From NCBI GenBank assembly GCA_001001925.1, contig LCLH01000004.1:1-34123 (forward strand): a stretch of DNA of 34,123 bases. Reading direction: 5' to 3'. The DNA comes from Candidatus Magasanikbacteria bacterium GW2011_GWC2_45_8 (GTDB lineage: Bacteria > Patescibacteriota > Patescibacteriia > Magasanikbacterales > UBA10146). The translations under genes were made by a program, and so were the position numbers. The notes beneath the pieces are model-generated. The model had not been told where the DNA came from and did no database searches. It saw only the letters and a program-made list of their open reading frames with translations. Numbering within the stretch: the stretch's first letter is position 1; each line of letters opens with the position of its first letter. Below, piece by piece: positions 22,011 through 28,572 of this stretch.

Positions 22011-22039
22011 AGTTTAACAAATTTTCAATAAACAGGCAA
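22011..22039 (-). promoter_or_regulatory. Promoter of the lytic transglycosylase, probably leaderless
   Basis: Minus strand: -35 TTGCCT (22039-22034), 17-base spacer, extended -10 TGTTAAACT with TAAACT at 22016-22011. Seven bases separate it from the ATG at 22003. Confidence 0.7.
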
Positions 22040-22100
22040 TAAAAAAACGGCCGGGCATTAGTCTAATCTAAATAAAATTTTGCTCTCTACGGACATTTTG

Positions 22101-22109
22101 TGCTAAACT
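22101..22109 (+). promoter_or_regulatory. Extended -10 of the 22118 gene, probably leaderless
   Basis: TGCTAAACT (22101-22109), eight bases before the ATG at 22118. It is nearly the same box as that of the divergent transglycosylase gene about 90 bases away. Confidence 0.6.
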
Positions 22110-22117
22110 ATTACCAT

Positions 22118-22474
22118 ATGTTCAGCACTCTTTTGCGCACGACCTTTGGCGAACTTTTGTGGGATGCCCTCCTATTCCCTTTTTGGTGGTATAGCTTTGG
22201 CGCGTGGCACGCTTTCCAGTGGGCGCTCGGGTCCATAGGAAACGAGTTCAACCGGCTCAATATCGGGCTATGGACAAAAAATCTTTTTACCCCCATGTAC
22301 GGTCAATATGACTGGCAAGGACGGCTGATCAGTTTTTTTATGCGGCTTGCCCAAATTATCGGCCGTTTTATTTTCTTACTTATTTGGATGATATTCGCCG
22401 TCGCACTTTTTATTGCCTACCTCATACTTCCTATTGCGGTTGTGTATTATTTAATTTCTCTTCCTCTCTTTTAG
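22118..22474 (+). CDS. Small membrane protein upstream of Clp-type ATPase
   Basis: 118 aa, unknown family. It is rich in aromatic residues: an amphipathic N-terminal half (LLWDALLFPFWWYSFGAWHAFQWALG, seen as two blocks) and a C-terminal hydrophobic region of one or two membrane helices (about 75-118, FIFLLIWMIFAVALFIAYLIL). The segment NIGLWTKNLFTPMYGQYDWQGRLISFFMRL between them looks conserved and interfacial. It ends ten bases before the membrane-anchored AAA+ ATPase, so the two are cotranscribed and it is a candidate membrane partner or adaptor. Confidence 0.75.
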   Translation: MFSTLLRTTFGELLWDALLFPFWWYSFGAWHAFQWALGSIGNEFNRLNIGLWTKNLFTPMYGQYDWQGRLISFFMRLAQIIGRFIFLLIWMIFAVALFIAYLILPIAVVYYLISLPLF

Positions 22475-22484
22475 ACGCATCCGT

Positions 22485-25217
22485 ATGCAACTTCAAAAAC
22501 CTTCTCCCCTTGAATTTTTCTCTTGTGGCGCGTGCCGTACCATGCCGGTTCAAAGCAAACTGTGCTTTTCGTGCAAAGGGCTCAAACGCGTGGTGAAACA
22601 AGACGGTTTTTATTTATGGTGGGACTATGAACTCACACCCTCTTCTATTTTTGGGCGGCTAATTGGCAAGCAATTTCAAAACACGGTCAATGCTCTTATC
22701 CTTGTAGGAATTCTAACACTCGCCGGTTTTGCGTTTTGGGACGCTTACGCGCTCTTGCAAAACGCGGGCGGCGGAAATATTTCTCTGCATTTTGCCAAAA
22801 CATTTCAAACACCATTGATTCGTTTAACGTGGGCGATTCTTTTGGGAATGTTTTTATCGTTCCGTATCGGCAAAAGTTCCACAAAAATTCAAATGCCTGT
22901 TGCCGCAAAAGACGGGAAAAAATTTGATGACGTTCCACCTTCTTGCGAGGACGCTTTGCGCCATAAAAAATCATGTTTCAATATCGCGCTCTCCTACTCC
23001 GCGGAAGGAAAAAAAGTGCTGGAAGAAAGCGTAGGGCTTGCCACAAAAGCCGGCGCCAAAAGCGTGGAGCCGTTGCATATTTTTACCGCGCTTTTGGGGA
23101 ATACGCGTGTTGCAAGTGTACTCTCGCGTTTTGGATTGCCCACCAAACAACTCCGGCAGGATATCATCAAATCATGGGGCTCATCCCACGAATCGCGCCA
23201 GCCGGAGTTACCTGATGATTTTTTTCAAATTATTTTCCAAGCTTTTTTGAACGCGTATCATAATAAATGGAAACGCACCGGCCCCACCGAGCTTCTGGTT
23301 GCCGTGGTTACCAGCAATGAAAAACTCCAACAATTGTTGTTTGACGCCGGTATTGACTTGGTCAAGCTGGGAAACGCCGTGGAGTGGATGCGCATCCGCG
23401 AACGCCTGCGTGACCGCTGGAGAAGCGTCCACGAGCAAGGATCGCACCGCTCCGGAACCGGCACTAACCGCGCCATGACCGCACTGGCAACCCCTTACCT
23501 TGACCACTTCTCGCGCGACATCACTTTTGCGGCGCAAAAAGGATACACAGAACTATGCATCGGCCGCGACAAAGAACTTGAATCTATTTTCCGCGTGTTT
23601 GAAAGCGGCGCACGCGGCGTGTTGCTTTTGGGTGAGGCGGGCGTGGGCAAAAATTCTCTCATAGAGGGCGTCGCGGAGCGTATGATTGCGGACGAAGTAC
23701 CGGAAACCTTGTTTGACAAACGTCTGATAGAGCTCCATGTGCCAACTCTACTTGCGGGCGCCGCACCTGCAGAAGCCGAAGCGCGGCTCATTCATATTTT
23801 TAACGAAGTCATCAGGAGCCAAAACATTGTGTTATACATCCCCCACATTGAACAGCTCATCGGCGTCAGTCTTGGGTCAAACGCTTCAAGCATGGATCTT
23901 TCAGACGCGCTCGCGCAACAAATGCAAAGCGGACAAGTAACGGTAATAGCCACCACCACGCCGTTTGAACACCGCCGTTTTATCACGCCGTCTTCTCTTG
24001 GTACGCTGTTTCAAGTGGTGCATGTGGAAGAACCGGAAACCAATGAGGCAATCCAAATTTTACAAGCCAAATCCGGCACCATTGAATACAAAAATAATGT
24101 GTTCCTTTCATACGGCGCGCTTGAAGCCGCGGTAACGCTTTCCCATTCATATATTCATGATCGCTACTTGCCGGAAAAAGCACTGGAAGTAATTGGTGAA
24201 GCGGCCACTGGCGCCCGTTCACAAAAAGGAAAAAATCATTTGGTAACCGCGGAAGACGTTGCGCGTGTGGTGTCTGAAAAAAGCAAAGTGCCGGTGCAAA
24301 GCGTTACGGTGGAAGAAACAGACAAACTGCTTAACCTTGAAACCGAGATGCACAAACGGGTAATCGGCCAAGAAGAAGCGGTCAAGGTTGTTGCGGCCGC
24401 ACTGCGCCGCGCGCGCGCGGAACTGCACTCAAAAAAACGCCCCATTGCTAACTTTCTTTTCATCGGACCAACCGGCGTGGGCAAAACAGAGCTTGCCAAA
24501 ACCCTTGCCGAGGTATATTTTGGGCGTGAAGATCTCATGATCCGTTTGGACATGTCCGAGTATCAAAATTCAAGCGATACCGCGCGGCTGATTGGCACCA
24601 CCAACGAATCCGGCACAGGCGTACTCACGGAAGCGGTCAAAACAAGCCCCGCCTCACTCATACTCCTTGATGAAATTGAAAAAGCGCACCCCAACATTCT
24701 TAATATATTTTTGCAAGTCATGGACGACGGCCGCCTGACCGACAGCACGGGACATACCATTGATTTTACCAACAGCATTATTATTGCCACCTCAAACGCG
24801 GGGGCGGATCATATACAGGAGCAAATGCGCGCCGGCATGCCCTTTGCTGATATTCAAAAAGACCTTTTGCATGGCGGATTGAATCAATATTTTAAACCGG
24901 AATTTATCAACCGCTTTGATGGTGTGGTAGTATTTAAACCGCTTGAAAAAATGGAGATCAAACAGATCGCGGTGCTCATGCTCAAAGGCATTGCGCGCGG
25001 GCTTGAAGAAAAAGGACTTGGGTTTGAGTTTACGGACGCCGCGTTGAACGAGCTGGCCGACGCGGGTTTTGATCCTGTTTATGGCGCCCGCCCACTGCGG
25101 CGCGCAATCCAAGAAAAAGTAGAAAATCCGCTTTCCGAATTTATTCTGCGCGGCGGCTGGCAAAGGCGCGACATTGCGGTGCTTGACGCAGGCGGGAAGC
25201 TTTCTATTAAACAATGA
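22485..25217 (+). CDS. Membrane-anchored double-AAA+ Clp-type ATPase with N-terminal zinc ribbon
   Basis: 910 aa. Order: zinc ribbon (C14, C17, C27, C30), two membrane helices (about 68-91 and 110-126), a Clp N-like repeat domain (about 160-310), AAA-1 and AAA-2. AAA-1 has GEAGVGKN at about 383 (usual final T is N) and, where Walker B should be, IVLYIPHIEQLI near 448-459, without the DE pair; it is probably unable to hydrolyse ATP. AAA-2 is intact: GPTGVGKT at 661, LLDEIEKAHP with D729/E730, SNAGA, FINRFDG, and sensor-2 GARPLRRAIQ. The ClpP-binding IGF-type loop expected after SNAGA is not visible. Likely a membrane-bound unfoldase or remodeller for envelope proteins. Confidence 0.88.
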   Translation: MQLQKPSPLEFFSCGACRTMPVQSKLCFSCKGLKRVVKQDGFYLWWDYELTPSSIFGRLIGKQFQNTVNALILVGILTLAGFAFWDAYALLQNAGGGNISLHFAKTFQTPLIRLTWAILLGMFLSFRIGKSSTKIQMPVAAKDGKKFDDVPPSCEDALRHKKSCFNIALSYSAEGKKVLEESVGLATKAGAKSVEPLHIFTALLGNTRVASVLSRFGLPTKQLRQDIIKSWGSSHESRQPELPDDFFQIIFQAFLNAYHNKWKRTGPTELLVAVVTSNEKLQQLLFDAGIDLVKLGNAVEWMRIRERLRDRWRSVHEQGSHRSGTGTNRAMTALATPYLDHFSRDITFAAQKGYTELCIGRDKELESIFRVFESGARGVLLLGEAGVGKNSLIEGVAERMIADEVPETLFDKRLIELHVPTLLAGAAPAEAEARLIHIFNEVIRSQNIVLYIPHIEQLIGVSLGSNASSMDLSDALAQQMQSGQVTVIATTTPFEHRRFITPSSLGTLFQVVHVEEPETNEAIQILQAKSGTIEYKNNVFLSYGALEAAVTLSHSYIHDRYLPEKALEVIGEAATGARSQKGKNHLVTAEDVARVVSEKSKVPVQSVTVEETDKLLNLETEMHKRVIGQEEAVKVVAAALRRARAELHSKKRPIANFLFIGPTGVGKTELAKTLAEVYFGREDLMIRLDMSEYQNSSDTARLIGTTNESGTGVLTEAVKTSPASLILLDEIEKAHPNILNIFLQVMDDGRLTDSTGHTIDFTNSIIIATSNAGADHIQEQMRAGMPFADIQKDLLHGGLNQYFKPEFINRFDGVVVFKPLEKMEIKQIAVLMLKGIARGLEEKGLGFEFTDAALNELADAGFDPVYGARPLRRAIQEKVENPLSEFILRGGWQRRDIAVLDAGGKLSIKQ

Positions 25218-25266
25218 CAAAGCTGTTTTGCGCTTGATTCCCCACTGGCGCGCAGATTTTTATATT

Positions 25267-26301
25267 ATGCACAAACGATTATTCATAAAAATTTTAGGGC
25301 GCGTGCAAGGCGTTTTTTTTAGAAAAAACGCGGAAACGGTGGCGAGAGGACTTGGTCTCACTGGCTACGCGCAAAACATGCAGGATGGCAGTGTGGAGAT
25401 TGTGTGCGAAGGCGAGGAATCCGCTTTAAAAAAAATGCTGGAGTGGTGTTACCGCGGCAGTCTGCTCGCCCATGTGGATGGGCTTTCGTTTGCATGGGAA
25501 GAACCGCAAAACGAGTTCAATAATTTTTCCATACGCTATACCAACTCATTTTTGAGAGATAAAATCGCCGCTGTAAAACAGCTCTCAAAACATTTGGTTG
25601 AGCACGATGCCATTGCGCCTGAAAAACTCCCCCGCCATGTGGTGATTATTCCGGATGGCAACAGGCGCTGGGCGCGTGAACATGGAGTGCCGATCTGGCG
25701 CGGACACCAAAAAGGAATGGATAGAGCGGTTGATCTTTTACGAGAAATGAGGCGTCTAAACATCAAATATGTTACTCTGTGGGGCTTCTCAACAGAAAAT
25801 TGGTCTCGTAAGAAAGATGAAGTGGAAAAATTGATGGATATTTTTTTAATCATCATTAAAAAATTCCGCGCCGAAGCGCTTAGAGATCATATCCGTTTTC
25901 ATCATTTCGGCCGTACCGACCGACTGCCGGAAGTCTTGCTCGCCGCGATTACTTCGCTTGAAAAAGAAACCGCGATCTTCACTGAATTTCATTTTGGGCT
26001 CGCACTGGACTATGGCGGACGCGACGAAATTTTGCGCGCGTTTGAAAAGATACAACAAGGAGGAGAACCTGTTTCCGAGGAAGCAATTTCTCATGCCCTT
26101 GACACGCAGGGCTTCCCTGACACGGAATTAATCATACGCACCAGCGGTGAACAGCGCCTTTCCGGCATTATGCCGTGGCAAGGGGTGTACGCCGAGCTTT
26201 ATTTTGCGCCTGTTCACTTTCCTGATTTTGACGAACACCAGCTCCATTTCGCGCTTGCAGACTTTGCCCGGCGCGAGAGAAGGTTTGGAGGAGGACATTA
26301 A
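25267..26301 (+). CDS. uppS: Acylphosphatase - undecaprenyl diphosphate synthase fusion
   Basis: 344 aa from the ATG at 25267. Residues 1-91 are an acylphosphatase: GRVQGVFFR with catalytic R19, then GYAQNMQDGSVEIVCEG with catalytic N37. A linker helix (about 92-120) leads to a cis-prenyltransferase (121-344): HVVIIPDGNRRWA with catalytic D130, WRGHQKGMDRAVDLL, TLWGFSTENWSR, DYGGRDEI and RTSGEQRLSGIMPWQGVYAELYF. The second domain builds the C55 lipid carrier for peptidoglycan and surface sugars from farnesyl and isopentenyl diphosphate. In RTSGExRLSNF the usual NF is GI. The joining is in one uninterrupted frame. The role of the acylphosphatase (clearing acyl-phosphates or a structural role) is unknown. 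Confidence 0.92.
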   Translation: MHKRLFIKILGRVQGVFFRKNAETVARGLGLTGYAQNMQDGSVEIVCEGEESALKKMLEWCYRGSLLAHVDGLSFAWEEPQNEFNNFSIRYTNSFLRDKIAAVKQLSKHLVEHDAIAPEKLPRHVVIIPDGNRRWAREHGVPIWRGHQKGMDRAVDLLREMRRLNIKYVTLWGFSTENWSRKKDEVEKLMDIFLIIIKKFRAEALRDHIRFHHFGRTDRLPEVLLAAITSLEKETAIFTEFHFGLALDYGGRDEILRAFEKIQQGGEPVSEEAISHALDTQGFPDTELIIRTSGEQRLSGIMPWQGVYAELYFAPVHFPDFDEHQLHFALADFARRERRFGGGH

Positions 26302-26330
26302 ACTTTCTCGGCAAACGCTTCTCGGAGCAC

Positions 26331-26354
26331 ACAAAAATTCTGTTGAATTTTTGT
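26331..26354 (+). terminator. AT-rich hairpin downstream of the uppS fusion
   Basis: Perfect 10-base inverted repeat ACAAAAATTC (26331-26340) / GAATTTTTGT (26345-26354) with a four-base loop. Thirty bases after the stop, it probably ends this transcript, although no clean T-run follows. The rest of the gap to 26432 holds one small GC hairpin (26363-26377) and no gene. Confidence 0.5.
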
Positions 26355-26432
26355 TCAGACTCGCCGCCGGTCGCGGCTCGTAGTCCCCTCAAAGCATTTT
26401 GCCTCAAAACTTCAAAATATAACTAAAAACTT

Positions 26433-26639
26433 ATGAAAACATCTTACTCGATATACTTGGCCGGCGAATGGATTGAAACCGTGCAAAAACTCGCAGTAAT
26501 CAATCCATACAATGCGCAAGAATTTGCATATACTTTTCTTGCAAGCGATCGGCCGGCGGTCATTGAATGCCCCATAGATTACAGTGAAAATACTCATGTT
26601 TTTAATGAAGAGCTGGATAATCTTGTGTGTGAGGTTTGA
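26433..26639 (+). pseudogene. Chimeric remnant: aldehyde dehydrogenase N-terminus joined to acetolactate synthase C-terminus
   Basis: A 68-codon open frame. Residues 4-37 (YSIYLAGEWIETVQKLAVIN, then PYNAQEFAYTFLAS) look like the first strands of NAD(P)-aldehyde dehydrogenases. Residues 38-68 (DRPAVIECPIDYSENTHVFN, then EELDNLVCEV) look like the end of an acetolactate synthase-type ThDP enzyme. The two pieces join in frame near 26544. The simplest reading is a deletion that removed the body of two neighbouring genes and fused their ends. Neither catalytic domain remains. It may still be translated as a small peptide. Family matches are from memory, so an unrelated small protein cannot be excluded. 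Confidence 0.6.
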
Positions 26640-26642
26640 TGG

Positions 26643-26688
26643 GCTTATTTAAGGTGCCAAAATGAGGCGCCAAGTTTGACAAATAAGC
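26643..26688. promoter_or_regulatory. Large inverted repeat overlapping the helicase promoter
   Basis: GCTTATTT (26643-26650) pairs with AAATAAGC (26681-26688), and inside it GGTGCC (26653-26658) with GGCGCC (26666-26671). The right side overlaps the last base of the -35 box. It may end upstream transcription or be a regulator site. Confidence 0.45.
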
Positions 26689-26704
26689 GGAGTTGTGCTA
26701 TACT
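26676..26704 (+). promoter_or_regulatory. Consensus sigma70 promoter of the DEAD-box helicase
   Basis: -35 TTGACA (26676-26681), exactly 17 bases, extended -10 TGCTATACT with TATACT at 26699-26704. It is the best consensus promoter in the window. It gives a leader of about 95 bases before the ATG at 26807, unlike the leaderless neighbours. Confidence 0.85.
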
Positions 26705-26718
26705 TCTTCATTAACTTA

Positions 26719-26806
26719 CACGTGCGCTTTAAAGCACGTGAGACTCGAACCTCATTGTTGTCATATATTAGGTAACAAAAAGGAAACGGGTCACCTAATA
26801 TTTTTT
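26719..26806 (+). promoter_or_regulatory. Structured 5' leader of the DEAD-box helicase (possible attenuator)
   Basis: Two hairpins. The first is CACGTGC (26719-26725) / GCACGTG (26734-26740). The second is ATATTAGGT (26765-26773) / ACCTAATAT (26793-26801), followed by six T bases and then the ATG. The 19-base loop of the second contains AAAAAGGAAAC, the only Shine-Dalgarno-like sequence. The second hairpin looks like an intrinsic terminator placed against the start codon, so it may control read-through or ribosome access, for example by temperature or by the helicase itself. Confidence 0.6.
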
Positions 26807-28102
26807 ATGACACAAGAGACAAAACAGCCGAATGGTTTTTTTGGGCTTGGTATTGCGCCCAATCTTTTAGATATTCTTGCACGGTTGCACTACACCGAGC
26901 CAACGCCCATACAATTGCGCGCGATTCCTATTGGAATTCAAGGTAAAGACATGGTGGGTATTGCGCAGACTGGTACCGGCAAAACGCTTGCCTTTGCTCT
27001 TCCTCTCTTACAAAGACTTTCCGCTACCAAAGGCCGCGGTTTGATTTTGCTTCCTACGCGCGAACTCGCGATTCAAGTTGATGAAACTTTGCAAAAACTG
27101 GGTCGCTCTGTGGGGCTCAAAACCGCGGTGCTTATCGGCGGTGCGTCCATGCACATGCAAATTAGTGCCCTCCGCAGAAATCCACATGTAATTGTGGCAA
27201 CGCCAGGGCGCTTGAATGACCACTTGGAACAACGCACCGTCACGCTTGAAAAAGTAAATACACTCATACTTGATGAAGCCGATCGCATGCTTGATATGGG
27301 CTTCTTGCCGCAAATCAAACGCATTTTACAAACCGTACCCAAAGAACGGCACACCATGTTATTTTCCGCTACCATGCCTTCCGCAATCACACAGATTGCC
27401 GCCGCGTATATGCAATTGCCGGTACGTATAGAAGTCGCCCCCTCCGGTACCGCGGCAGAGCGAGTTGTGCAAGAGATATTTATCGTATCCAAACAAGACA
27501 AGCTCCGCTTGCTTGAGAAATTATTGAATGAATACATGGGCACGGTTCTTGTGTTTTCACGCACCAAACATGGTGCCAAAAAAATCGCCCATGCCATTAA
27601 AAATATGGGTGTACGATCTTCGGAAATTCATTCCAATCGTTCGCTCGCACAACGCCGCGAAGCTTTGGAAGGTTTTAAATCAGGCAAGTACCGTGTGCTT
27701 GTGGCCACGGATATCGCCGCACGCGGGATTGATGTTACCAATATTGAAGTGGTCATTAATTTTGATCTGCCGGATCAGTCTGAAGATTATGTGCATCGCA
27801 TCGGCCGAACAGGACGAGCTGGCCGCGAAGGCAGGGCGATATCGTTTGCTCAACCGGATCAGGGCAGAGATGTGCGCGATATTGAACGTCTTGTGCGCAC
27901 ACGCATTCCTATAATCAAACTGCCGGAATTGCCGCCCGCACGTATACAGCCACAAGACTTTAAATATGACTTACCTTCTGACCGACCGAGTTCACACCAA
28001 AGACCATACCGTGGACAAGGCGGCGGGTCTCGCCCGCGACATGGTGACGGAGGTGGACATAGTCGTCAAGGAAGCTCTGACCGCCCTTATAGACGCCACT
28101 AA
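26807..28102 (+). CDS. DEAD-box ATP-dependent RNA helicase (RhlE/CsdA type)
   Basis: Unwinds RNA duplexes in ribosome assembly or mRNA decay, often cold-induced. 431 aa from the ATG at 26807; upstream in-frame codons lie in the structured leader. All motifs are present in order: Q motif (F..LGIAPNLLDIL...TPIQ), I AQTGTGKT, Ia PTRELA, Ib TPGRL, II DEAD, III SAT, IV VLVFSRTKHGAKKIA, V ATDIAARGID and VI HRIGRTGRAGREG. The C-terminal tail (about 390-431) is basic and Gly/Arg/Ser/His-rich, as in RhlE-type proteins that bind RNA non-specifically. It has its own promoter and a bidirectional terminator. Confidence 0.96.
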   Translation: MTQETKQPNGFFGLGIAPNLLDILARLHYTEPTPIQLRAIPIGIQGKDMVGIAQTGTGKTLAFALPLLQRLSATKGRGLILLPTRELAIQVDETLQKLGRSVGLKTAVLIGGASMHMQISALRRNPHVIVATPGRLNDHLEQRTVTLEKVNTLILDEADRMLDMGFLPQIKRILQTVPKERHTMLFSATMPSAITQIAAAYMQLPVRIEVAPSGTAAERVVQEIFIVSKQDKLRLLEKLLNEYMGTVLVFSRTKHGAKKIAHAIKNMGVRSSEIHSNRSLAQRREALEGFKSGKYRVLVATDIAARGIDVTNIEVVINFDLPDQSEDYVHRIGRTGRAGREGRAISFAQPDQGRDVRDIERLVRTRIPIIKLPELPPARIQPQDFKYDLPSDRPSSHQRPYRGQGGGSRPRHGDGGGHSRQGSSDRPYRRH

Positions 28103-28111
28103 AATCAATAA

Positions 28112-28143
28112 AAAAACAGTCCCGCTTGAACGGGGCTGTTTTT
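28112..28143. terminator. Bidirectional terminator between the helicase and DUF378-type genes
   Basis: Thirteen-base stem AAAAACAGTCCCG (28112-28124) / CGGGGCTGTTTTT (28131-28143) with loop CTTGAA. T-rich tracts follow on both strands, so it ends both convergent genes. Confidence 0.9.
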
Positions 28144-28155
28144 GTTTGTGTTGTT

Positions 28156-28371
28156 TTATTTTGAACACATTTTGCAGTCTCCTTTGTGGCCTGCCAAAAG
28201 ATAAATTGTTGCCAAACCTACAAGTACGTAAATGACGCGCGAAACCGTTGCGTCTTGACCTCCAAATAATGCGCCTATGTCCCATTTGAAAAGACCAACA
28301 AGAAGCCAGTTTAAGCCTCCAATGATTACCAAGAGAAAACTAAGACCGTGTAAACCTTTGTTTCCTGACAT
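28156..28371 (-). CDS. Small DUF378-type membrane protein
   Basis: 71 aa from the ATG at 28371, placed eight bases after AGGGGG; a GTG three codons upstream is inside the ribosome site. Two membrane helices: LHGLSFLLVIIGGLNWLLVGLF and VSRVIYVLVGLATIYLLA, with the conserved GGLNWLLVG...D motif of DUF378. The tail GHKGDCKMCSK has two cysteines. Family function is unknown. The strong Shine-Dalgarno and own promoter suggest high expression. It is convergent with the helicase. Confidence 0.85.
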   Translation of the reverse strand: MSGNKGLHGLSFLLVIIGGLNWLLVGLFKWDIGALFGGQDATVSRVIYVLVGLATIYLLAGHKGDCKMCSK

Positions 28372-28420
28372 GATTTTCACCCCCTTCCGCTATAGAGTTT
28401 AATTATATATAGTATAGCAC
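28372..28420 (-). promoter_or_regulatory. Promoter and strong ribosome site of the DUF378-type gene
   Basis: Minus strand: extended -10 TGCTATACT, then an AT-rich leader of about 40 bases ending in GGAAGGGGGTGAAAATC before the ATG at 28371. The AGGGGGTGAAAA block is the same as in front of the pilin gene. Confidence 0.65.
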
Positions 28421-28455
28421 GTCGACAAAAAGAACGCGAGCAAATCATTTAAAAG

Positions 28456-28485
28456 AAAAATAACCTTAATTTTAAGGTTATTTTT
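28456..28485 (-). terminator. Terminator after tRNA-Gln(TTG)
   Basis: Thirteen-base AT-rich stem AAAAATAACCTTA (28456-28468) / TAAGGTTATTTTT (28473-28485), four-base loop, T-run on the minus strand. It ends just after the tRNA CCA and probably closes the whole ftsEX transcription unit. Confidence 0.85.
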
Positions 28486-28490
28486 CTTGG

Positions 28491-28561
28491 CTCGGGGAAA
28501 GGGATTCGAACCCCTATTCACGGCTTCAAAGGCCGCTGTCCTACCATTAGACGATCCCCGA
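28491..28561 (-). tRNA. tRNA-Gln (anticodon TTG)
   Basis: 71-nt cloverleaf on the minus strand. Acceptor TCGGGGA (28561-28555) pairs with TCCCCGA; G73 at 28491, and CCA is encoded at 28490-28488. Anticodon stem GCGGC/GCCGT with loop CTTTGAA. Its acceptor and D arms are nearly the same as those of the tRNA-Gln(CTG) at 10884. It follows ftsX directly and precedes a terminator. Confidence 0.95.
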
Positions 28562-28572
28562 ACATAAATTGT

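Noticed and set aside
26693..26806. Longer N-terminus of the DEAD-box helicase from upstream in-frame codons
   Set aside because: These codons run through the promoter and leader hairpins, encode Cys/His-rich sequence unlike the family, and precede a normal ATG with the Q motif at the usual distance.
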